Shown here piece after piece: positions 44,001-56,000 of a DNA stretch of 64,000 nt. The position numbers and the translations under genes were made by a program. The notes below the pieces were generated by a model, which ran no database searches, was not told where the DNA came from, and saw only the letters and a program-made list of their open reading frames with translations. The stretch is from Trichobilharzia regenti. Its lineage: Eukaryota > Platyhelminthes > Trematoda > Strigeidida > Schistosomatidae. The number at the start of each line of letters is the position of its first letter. Positions within the stretch are counted from its first letter, which is position 1. The stretch is from NCBI GenBank assembly GCA_944472135.2, contig OX235267.1, positions 20,691,452-20,755,451 on the forward strand, written 5' to 3'.

Positions 44001-47000
44001 TCCTAACCACTGTGCCACCGACGCACAGTTTCAGTATCTTGAAGTCTGTGACTGTTTTCTAAATTCCGCTAAGAAATAAAATGGCCAAGATGGTCGATAG
44101 GATAACTAAAACAATCAGTTATTATGGTGTGGAAGTTGCTTCCCGATCATAGTTTCAAAGTACCAATTATTTTTAATATCTTTATTTCAATTTCATCCAG
44201 TCTTTACCGATTTCGTAGTTTTGTCATTTTCTGAAGGTAGAAATCTTTAACCAGTAAACATTTTTGCAAAGTCCTGTCTGGATTGTTCATTTTTCTTCAC
44301 GTTTATCTCTTTATTTCTTTCACACATGCACACATACAAACTGTTTAAAAGTGAAAAAGTGTCTACATTCTGCATCAAATTAACTTATATACTCCGTATA
44401 AAATCGCTGATTTTTTCTTTGTGCATTCAGGTGAATACATACTTGTTCTCTCTAAACTTTAATTTCCTCATTAGCTTAGCTGTCAGAAATTATTATTGCT
44501 ATAACAATTCAGAAATAATTTAGGCGTAAACTCAAATGCTCCACTGAAATCAAAAATGGATATAATCAAAGTCTATTAGGTAAATATATTTGATCTATGC
44601 ACTCAAAAAAGCTTGATCTGACTTATATCTCAACTCTTCAACATTTTACATAGGTTAACACATAATCCAGACTACCCTATTTGTAGAATCAGAATATATA
44701 CCTCGAAAGTTCATAGTTTAAGTCGTCTACGTGACTTCATCATTGTGTTTATACACAGTATCAGAAAACTATTCAACATACGCTGCTTTATATTTTTTTT
44801 TTCAAGATTTATGTTTAACAGGCAATCTAGATGAACATTTTAAATAATATCCTACTGAGTTGAAATCAGCCTGGAATAGATAAAAAAATCCAACTGACAA
44901 CTTCGAAATGGGACGCAGTATGAAATTTCAGTCGATACTCACTTATAATGATAAAGCAGTCGGCATTATTTCATCCGAGTTTGAGTTTGAGTCAGAATAA
45001 TTATACTCGTCATAAGACAGGTACCTATATCTGACGAGTACTAAAGAGGATCAAACATATGTCATGCATAATATTATCAACCAATGCCAAACATATATGA
45101 ATAATTTCATTCGGTTCAGTTATGTTGAGTACATTGACATTATCATCTAAAATTTCAATAAATGAGGAGATGTGTTGAATAGAAATTTGGATGTTTACGT
45201 GAGTTCTATTCACACATAAAACAAATTTCACTTAGAAATGAACTGATTTTTTTCTCATCAGCGGTGTGCTATAGAATCTACTCATATTGATTGGTCAGTA
45301 GTATCTACCGTATAATTTAATTACTTACATTCTTGTTGCCAATTGTGGCATGACCAACCACACGAAATGTGACAACTCCAGGATGGATTAGGATATATGC
45401 GTTGATGAAGAGTTGCAATCTAGAATGAAAAAATGTCAGACTGCTCCTCCTCTAGCTATTATTAGTTTCTGCTGAGAACTTCTACATGTCATAGTCTTTA
45501 ACTCTGATTACATTCTGTTTCAGTGTATCTGATTCAAAATGATGTGCCTTAAATGCCTAGTACAGAAAAGTGGTACTGTTTGCTCTGTAAAGTTTGCATT
45601 TGCTGTGCTTACAAAATGAACTGCCATTAAGAATTACTTAATCTATATACTGTTAATTCACATTAACTTTTAAAACTGTGATTTAGTGAGAAGACTATAC
45701 AAAAATTATCTGAACAATTGAAAGAACGTGATGAATTAATTGGCCAACTGAAAGGAGAATTGCAAAGCAAAGAACAAGCACATACGCACGATTTATTTGC
45801 TTTAGGTGAACAGGTCACTTCTAAGCAAAGGTAAATATCTTTAGGAAAATAAATCCGTAATCTTTTGGATGATGTTTATTGATCAACTAGTTACATGATG
45901 AGCGATTTATTCTCTTTTTAACTTGTCTGCTTCCTGTTAGTAGTTGTCGATTCTCTATCTTCAAATGTAAATGCATCATCAGTCATTTCCAACTGAGAAG
46001 AGTTGTTTTTTAAAATTCTGGATTATCGGAAATACCTGTTTTGGATGTATTGTTGCAACATATTGAATGCCTAGATAAGGACTGACAGGAGCATAGAAGT
46101 AGATTTATCAACAAACGGACATCAGTTAAATGAATATCGACAGTCAAATAGAATTAAACAGCTACTCTACCTTAAGTTTAAGATATTTTAGCAGTACGCC
46201 CACATTACCTCAGCAGTTATCAGACTAAGGTGTATCAGACTAAAAGGCGAGTAGCTTACTGTTGGATCACTGAAATGGGATCCGATGATCCATTTGTCAG
46301 TTGACTCACAAATGCAGCATGTGAATGTAATTTCAGATATAAAAATACGTTATTACCGATTCTACTTTCTTCAGGTAGTAGTTTTCAGGTAATTTAATTC
46401 TGGCGACTAGATAGTAGAAATAATGAATGCGAACTGGTTGATTGTTCAGATTACGTGTAATAACACTGTGTTTTTATAGAAAGGCATACAATTTTACTGC
46501 ACAAAGTATTTATGCATGTGCTTAATTATTTCACAACTAACTCCGTTGATTTAGACAGTCAGCTGTGTACATGTGCTACAGCTACATGCAGCTGTCCCTG
46601 TAACCACACAGATCCAGTCCTTTCTTCCTCCCAGGCATGTGAAGAGGAAATCGAAGTCTGCGTGACGGTCAGTCGCAAAATATCAACGACTTATACGCTT
46701 GAATTAGCATACAATGCACTTGTATTCATCGCCTCTCATCTTTCCGCCTTCTTTTCATTGGTGACAGTGTCTTCCAGAAAGTTTGTTTACTTATCCTGAA
46801 CTTTGTAATCATCGCCAGCAACTTAAACTGGAGAAATATTGTCGAGAGTTTTTTAAAACAGTTGTTTTAATCAAATATTAAAGCAATAAACTTCTTAAAC
46901 ATATGTGAAATTGGGCAACATGCCTCATAAATCTAGGATTTCGGCTTTTCGCTATGTGTTGCATATCTGAGACACTTATACAACAAGCAAGGTAGTTACT

Positions 47001-50000
47001 CACTTTAAAAATGAAAAGCTTAGCAGATCTGTGAAATTCATTTGATAGATATCACCAGACGTTTTTAGCTAACTGTAGCAGACCAGTCAGCGTGAGGATA
47101 ATGTCTGTAGCTGATGGAATTTCTGTCCAGCTTTATAGATCCAAGAAAATGAGGAGTGAGTGTGATACTTGTCGCGACCTATTCATAATTTCCGCTCATA
47201 CATTAACTGCACGCTGTTTGCAGAAAGTAAAGAATGATTTTATGAGAAGATGTCTGGCTTCATGAAGAACTTCAAATGTTGAGAAGTTACATTACCAGCT
47301 TACTTTAATGCTGAAGTACGTGAGTTGGAACAATAGCAAATCACATTGGGAGTGTCTGAGAAATTCAGTGTCGGCAAACTGACACTTATGATTGTCCCTT
47401 ATAATTTTGGTCAGATATCCAGCAGTCTCTGACCAACACTTCATTTAAGCATAAGTAGAGACAATGTTCTATTTATCAGCCATTAACTTTGACTTAACAA
47501 TCGACAGACTGGTCGCTTTTGCTATAATTTAATATTGCAGAGGACTGATGGAAGATTATCGGTCGTTCTTGGAAAACTGTATGTTGGTAACGAATCACTG
47601 AATAGATCAACTAAAGCACTAGTTAGTGTATCCGAATCCGAGATACTTCTATGGGCTTGTAGTAAGTCACTGCTTATGTCAGTCAATAACAAAAGAAAAC
47701 GAAGGGTTCAGTTTGACTAATAATCACGGTTTAATTTCTAAAGAATACATAAGCATATGGACAAAAAGCAAAGTGGTTGTAACTATCTGAATTTTATGAA
47801 ATTGACGTATTATTTTGCTGTGAAGGTGTTTAGGGGAAAAAGACTTATCAGTTATTCAGAGTTTAGAGATGAGATAGGACAAAAATTAAAACAGACCAAG
47901 CTGTCAGTGACCTGCTGGAATGAAATCTGATTGCTTCTTCCCTCTTTAGCACAGTCCCTGGAAAATGTTTACTGACAATTTCTAAATTATATCAAAATAA
48001 TTTTTTGATACCGCGTGTTTATGAATAATTTGAAGAATAAAGCCATTCTCTGAAGAAAACCACCTTGAAATCGAAAACGATACATATAAATCCTTCAGGA
48101 TTTCATCATGAGCTGACATTAGTTAGAGAACCATTGGAAAACCTGGGAGTACTGGACAGCTGTTTCGTCCTAGTTTGGAACTCTTCAGCAGTACGCACCC
48201 ATCAGGATTCGAACTCAGGACCACCCGGTAGGGTGTGAGGAGAAATACTCGCCGAAGACATTGGCTAGCGGTCGCGCTATGTCGTGAATTAGCAGAAGTT
48301 AGAATTCAAGGACCATTGGATCGGGTCCCAGTGGCTTAATGGTATACGAGCTCGCCTTGTAACCGGAAGGTCCTGGGTTCGAATCCCGGTGGGTGCGTAC
48401 TGCTGAAGAGTCCCAAACTAGGCTGACGAAACAGCTGTCCAGTACTCCCAGGTTTTCCAATGGTTCTCTAACTAATGTCAGCTCATGATGAAATCCTGAA
48501 ACCAATCAAATCCCTACAAACCAACACTTGAATAAATCCTTCAGTTTTAATAAAATATTTTCATTACTTTAGTTTTAAAAATTAAATTACAGTATATGTA
48601 CTACTTGTTAACGTATTTATTTGTTGCATCACTACAGGGTAGCTTTACAGGAAAATATTGATTTAATTCGTACACAAAGAGAATTACGGGAGAAACAAAT
48701 GTTGATTACTTCTTTAGAAGCTCGTATTAGAGAAGCAGAATCAAACTATGAAATTACAAAGACAACAAATCGTCAATTAGTCTCTGAAGTTGAACGTTTA
48801 AGTCGTGAATCAAGTCAATTAGAACAAAAATTGTTCCGTGTAGAATCAGACAGTAATGCTGCTTCAAAATTACAACTGAAAATATTAGAAGTAATCATAT
48901 ATTTTAATAGCTATTTGTCTTACCATTTGCTTAGTTTTCATGTGTATAGACTTATGAAAATCTTCCAGCTCCACAAAAATAACATTCAGAATTAAATGAA
49001 ACCAGCTAATTATTTGTAATTAGTGAAAAGTAGTGTTTCATCAGAATTTAACGAAAACAGATACTCTTTCAATTATGTGTATTATTAATTTTACCATAGA
49101 ACTTATTACATAGTTTAAATGTTGGGAGTATCTCGCCAAACTTTTGGAAACAAAGATTGTATTAGATTTTAATGCTCACATGATTGCAATTTCAAACTCT
49201 ATGGGATTTTAAGAAAAGTAGGCATTTATTCAGTGGTTTGTCTTTAAAATATTATTACTTGATGAATTCCGCTATAATCAGTAAAATAGACAAGCAGTTT
49301 TATGAAACGTATCGTTATGAAACCTACTTTGTAATAAATTAAATTATCCGTAAACGGATCATATATATCTATGATTAATGAAGGCAGAGATCCATCGATT
49401 GATATGCCTGGCACACGTGTTACACATATCCACCTACAAAGTTCCTCAATGAGCGATTTCATATAAAGTAGGATTAAACTGGACAATAGTTGGGGATGGT
49501 AAGAACAAAATAATTGCGCTGACCCATAAAGTAGGAAGGTACAGACTACCTAGCTGGAGAACCCCTACGATTTTAAGAATTAATGCCTGGAAACTAATAG
49601 TGATTTGGATCTAAATCGTGATCTTCCAGATTTCAAAATGCTCACAAGTCTTGATCTACTCACATTTTCTCACTTAAATTTTCGTCTATCTTAGCTTCAT
49701 TGTATTTTACTTCCTCTAATTATATGTATGCTTCGCCAGAGTGCGATAACTTGAACGAATTCATGCTGGGAAAAATCTCCATTATCATTAATCACTTATG
49801 CCTAAATAACTTATTTCAATTTCATTTTTTTCTTTTGTTTTATTCTTAGCTTCAATATGCCTATGATGATGCTAAGCGTGAAAATGAAGCGCTTAAAGAG
49901 TCAAATGAAAAACTTTTAACCAAGTAATTTGATTTTTGTATTTTAATCTATAATCCTTTAGTTATTACAAACACTTTTGTTATTATGATAGTTTATGATG

Positions 50001-53000
50001 AAGTCTTAATCTTATCTCTAAAAATAATCAAGTCTGCTGATAACATTAATTTATTTCCACCAGTAGACACAATAGGGTTAATGTTCAAATTACATATGTC
50101 AATAAATCATACTTCTCTGTTTCAAATATCAATTGATTTTTGATGAACCGCTCATTGGTCACTAGTGAATAGCTCTGAGATCAACTTCTTAAAGTTCTAA
50201 TGCAAAGAAATAGTCGATAAGATCAGTTAGAAAACAGATAATTTCCCATCGTCAGTGTGTAGCTTAATCTCAAGAGATTGCAAACAAAAATCAGTGTTTG
50301 CTTCCTAATCAGTCACAAGAAAATGTAGATTTGATTCTACCAGTGACGACAATTTCACCCTGCTGAATTTCTTCACAGTTCCCAGTCATCCGCCACATAA
50401 CTATAGTTCATATTGTTAATATCTCTGAAACTAATAGTACATGCAAAGTACAGTTTATTTCTGCTTCTAAGTAACAAATGTCAGAATACTTATTAACAGA
50501 TAATCACTGAAATCAGAAGCAAAGTAAACAATGTATAGTGCATTCACCTAGAAAATCACTTAACATCTTAGCTAAAATATTTAAATCTTTTGAAAGGCAA
50601 TGTATCATTTATTAATGTCGTTTAATTTAATGGCTCAGATTTCCTTCCACTAAGTCATTCGTATGTAAAATATCCCTTATAGACAAATATAAAGAATTTT
50701 TAGACCATAAAAAATCCATCAAACACAATATATTAGTCATTTGAGTTGAGTCGACAGGAAGCTTATTACTTATGATTTCTTCAGCAAGATGTGTTTGTGG
50801 TCTATGAAGCAAACTGGTGAAATCCGTATTTTTTTTAGCTTCAAAGTTAAATATTTGCTGCCAATATATTTTAGTCCCAACCAGCTTGTTATATGACTAG
50901 ATTACTAACATGAACTGACTACTGGTTGATAACTAGTGTGTAAACAGTTAGTTTCGTCTTCAGATCAAATTAGAGATATGGATAAAAAGTGAAAAAACGT
51001 AACATTATTATCTGATGTTAGATTCTGTGAATCCGGAGTTGATGAGTGCGCCGACCAGTCGAATGCAATTAATAATTTGCGATGGAGATTTCTTGCGTCC
51101 GTGGTTCTGTGATAGAATACTCACCACTGACTCCTTACGTGGTTCAGGTTCGACTCCCGACCGACACACTCCTAAACTTCGTTTAGCTGGTAGCAAGTCC
51201 TATAAAGAGACAAGACTGAACTTGAGAATGACTACCGTATCCCATAAAAAATAAACTATCACTGATGAAACTTCGGAGCTGGAGCTTGAAGCCACGTTTT
51301 CCACTTTGAACGTAAAGGAATAAAAGATAATTGAAAAAATGGACATATTTCAAAGTGTGATTCCATCAAGATCTTGTTTTTACACCCTAAATACTCATTT
51401 CACAGCATGTGGACTTCCTGACACTGTTTGAGTGACTGACATAAGAAGCAAAGACTGCTTTTGTCTACAAGTAGCGCTTGTCAGCAAAACAGAGGTGATC
51501 TAAACACCCAGTGATCGTATCACATTATTCTGTTAGCGTTCAACGATAATTCTGTTTGGAAAGCTACTGTTTGATATCATCATGATTTTCTTTGTAAATC
51601 AATATAAGACTTAACTGTGGAATGGAGAATTTCTCTTATCAACAAATTATGAAATTGTAGAACAGTAATATTTACTTTTAACTTCTAAATTTTTATTTAG
51701 ATGCCGAAAACTGTAAATTCACTTATAAGTTAACTATTTTAACTGTTGTAATTCTGTTACTTATTGTCTGTCCAATCAATAAGTGAACTAACCCACTAAG
51801 TAATTAACTTTCTCACACATACACATGCACACAAGTGCACATATTTTTCTGTGTTTTCCTTTGTGAGTATTGTCTATGTTTCAAACTGTTTTCATGTTGT
51901 ATTTACACACTCAGTGTATCCTGAATCAGTGTCAATGTTCTATTAAGTGAAGTTCTGTGAAGGCTTTAACTTCCTACTTAGAATGGATATCCTCCATAAA
52001 TTGTTTTCGATAAGTACTATGTAATTTGAAGACGTGTAAGTTAACCAAGAGTATACTTTTCCTAACTTCTTATCAAAGCTGTAAAGTTAAACTGTGTTCC
52101 GAAAGGTCATGGAGTGATTTAACCAATATATAATTTTGACTTATACAACAGTTTTTATGTCACCCATGTTCATTCGTTTTTCATTTTTCTATATTTTCAA
52201 ACATCTAACTCCAAGATGTACTTTTTAATAATCGGAATCTCTTACTCTTATGTATAATATTCGTGCTTCCAACAGCTTATGTCTTTAATGATAATCATTT
52301 CTGGACATTGTGCATCACTTAGTGCTGTCAGATTACGCAACACTATTTACCTAGGTTTCTCAATTTATCAATTTTCTCTTCCTGATATAAAGTTTCATGT
52401 TTCAGTACCAAATGATGTGAATAGTTGACATTTGTAGACATTTCCATGACCTACCTTTGGGAAGTTAATTTAGCTGTACAGTTTTGATGAGAAGTTACCG
52501 GAAAAATATTCTTTAGAAAGCAGAATATTCTCTGCTGACCTATGTCTTTCTAGTTATAATGTATTTATTTTCACTTGTTGTGTACAAGTCAGATTAAAGG
52601 TATCTGAGGGTAATTTTTAAATCTCTGTAACTTAGAGAAATATGATTCAGCCTAATTTATGCAGCTGAGTAACTATCATTGATTAGTAGCAGGTAAACGT
52701 TGTTAGTGTAAAATAATAAACACTATCGGGCGAACGGTATTCATTTTACTTTGTTTCCTCTTAATCTTCCCCATAGGTACCAAGTTAAAAATTATGTACA
52801 ATTCGCTAATATATTATCAAGTGTGAATAATTTGGCACAGTTAGGTGATACATAAATCACAAGGATTGCAAATTGTTCTCAAGAAAATAAATGTTAGTGT
52901 AAAATCGAAAAAGGCCAACGAAACAAAATGACTTTACATACTGACGATGAGGAAGTGTGAGTGGAGTTCAAGTTAGTGGAGAAATCTGATGAAAAAGAAG

Positions 53001-56000
53001 ATAGCTAAGATATACATAACAGAGATGATATGATAAATAGATCAAGCAAAGGTAAAACCGTAAAAGGATGTACCAAGCACAAAGACTAAAATATAAGCAA
53101 TTCAAATAAGTTAAAAAATTCTAAGAATAAGAATAATGTTTAAAAATGACGTAGAAAATGGTGAGATAAAAAAAGTAGAATAGTAAATAAAGCAGATAAG
53201 CAGAAAATTACCAAGGTGATGAGATGTGAACGATAAAGGTTTCTTTTACTTACAAGTTTGGCTTTATTGGATATGTTGCTCCCCTATTCTGTTATTACTT
53301 TGTCTGTTGATTACTTGAGAAACTGACCTTTATCAAGGTGCACTACTAGGTAGTCTTGCACATCTTCAGGGATTCTTTCAGCAAGAATTCTCCTCTTCCT
53401 TTCTGTGTATTATTACAAGTACAAGTAATTAGACAGTTATCATGAAAAGTAAAAATATTATACTGTTTGTTCTTCTTTATATCTCTTATTGTAACTTTAC
53501 TCGTGATGCGAGGATAAGAAGTGTGGTGAAGTGGACTACAAAACAGTAATGCTGCCTATCAAGTGTATGATGTCTGGTCACTGCTTTGGTCCATTGAATT
53601 TTTTGGTGCACTATATCGTGGTTTCTTTTTTTCCATTTATCTATTTCTTTAGATTTCTCTGTACAGGGGAGTATTACTATTTACAAATAAATATCATGTT
53701 TACGGGGAAATAATTTGAAAATGACTGATCTTTCTCTTTCCTATATCAGTAAAACTGCATTGAATTGCAGACTGATTGCTCTCTCTTATTTTGACAATTT
53801 TCTATATAGTGCATTTGCTATAAAATCAGATCAGAATTGGACAATGAAAGAACAAAAGTTACGCGGGCAAATTGATCATTTAGAAATAATGGTACATAAT
53901 TTACAACAACAGTTAAAAGAACAAGAGGAAATGAAACGAAAACAACAAAATTCATCTGATTTTCCTGTTGAAGAACAAATTCTATCCAGTAAGCAGCAAT
54001 CCAATCAACTGCAAAGTGTTCCAATTCGACAAGACAATAAGTCGAATTCTTATGAACAACCTCCAGTAACTCATATGTTTGCCCAGGTAGTTATAGCCTC
54101 TACTTCTTTTTTATTAATGAGATAGCAATGTACAACTATGGAAACAACCCTGGATTTTAGTATCATTTTTGTCTTGTTATCCAAATGCTTTTATTGCTTA
54201 TCAAGAAGGTTTTTCTTCCTCAAGTGATTATATGTCACCGAGTGAAATGTGGAACCACCATTCCTTTTAAAAGGTATTTGACATGTAATTTTATATCATA
54301 TTTCGAAGCAGTTTCGAAAGCTACACAGTATTTGATCTACCTGAAATCTTGCAAGTCATGGTGACTGGAATCATATTAATCTACACAGTGTATCCTATTG
54401 ATTTCCAAGGATAACATGAAATCAGTCACGTTAACCAGAAGTTTTCGCTAGTCAAAAAACAGGCAATCTAGTGATTATAAAAATTACTGTTCAACTGTCA
54501 AGTGCAACTGATTTGTGTCCATGTATATCTCGCAGAAGCGTGTATTGCGTGAAATCATAAGCACTTCATACTCATTTGAATATTGTAAAAACGTTTTAAA
54601 TTTTTGTCATATAAGTCAACTGGCTAGTTTAATATCAATCACAAAATGTGCTTTAGTAATGGGGATGTGCAAAATAAGTTCACGTCTCTTCATCTTTCCT
54701 TTCAAAATGTTTGAAATCAAAAGACATCTCATCATAGTTAACTGAAAGGGTAATTCCACATATCTATCTTACACTGAATTCACGACTGTTATTTATCCCC
54801 GATACATTTCTATCGGACTGAAACTTGATGTTTCATGGTTTATAGCATGTACTAATTCTTTACGAGGCACATTTTTAATCTTGTGAGATGCAGTCTAGTT
54901 GTCTTCATTTATTAATTCATCCATTTTATCAATCAAAATATTTGCACATATGACTGTAAATTCTTCCAAATAATAAACTTAACTCTTATACAGATTACTG
55001 GATTCGATGTTGAAGAGTTAGAAGACGCAATCATGATCTTGAGAGAGCGTAAATCGAAATCACAATCAGTAAATGAAAATATGAATTTTGCTGAAAGTTA
55101 TCCCTTAGAACAAAATAAAGGTGAGTTCAACTGTAAACAAAACTGTGTACTGTTTAACACTATACAGAAAAAAGATTGTGTTTTAATTAAAAGAATTGTT
55201 CAGTTCAATAGTAAAGATAGTGATAAGTGAAAAATTAAAGTTAAAACAATACTGCTGACATAGAACTAAATAGATACTTCGGTTAGTATACGACATCGAA
55301 TGCTTACTCTAAGCCTATTATTGCAAGGATCTAAATATAGTAATGGTAAAATTTCTGGTTCGTGATACGGATTCGAGTCCCAGACGAATCATGAGTCTTC
55401 TCAGAGTTTGAGATAAGTATTTCGAATGAGTTCGAGTAAACTCAGAAGTTATACGGAACACAGAATCCTGTTAATTTAGTTTTTAATATTTTACTGCAAA
55501 TTAAGAATAGTTTTGATATTAACAGTATGACTGAAAAGAATGATGATGACTTCAATATATTGTTTTATGTGGATATATAGGAAATGAACCTATAACAGAC
55601 ATGTAGTTGTACGAAACAAAAACTAACATAAATGACACATATAATTATGTCTCATTCCATATCTATAAGACGATATAAAAACTAACAACTGAAAACTGTC
55701 GAACAAGATGTGGATCTTGTGGCCCAGAAATCGTATACATGATGTTTCACCGCTTCAAACGATACACCTTGGATATAAGTCCCAATGGGAACAACAACAT
55801 TCAGTGGGATGAAGATATATCCAGAAGACGGGTCTCAAACAGAAGGCATTATGCGTCATGGATCCTTTGGCTATCCAGTATCTGTGAACAGTTGGTAAGC
55901 TGAAATGAACGACATTATCTAATCATCTGTTCTAGGAACAAATATATAGACAGAAACTGATGATTTCTGCCTGTTAAAAACAAACGACGACTTTCAATAA

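Noticed and set aside
46512..46799. Cysteine-containing 95-codon frame as a possible secreted protein
   Set aside because: It has no signal peptide, no homolog recognised, and lies within an intron. The cysteines sit in a low-complexity CTCATATCSCPC stretch.
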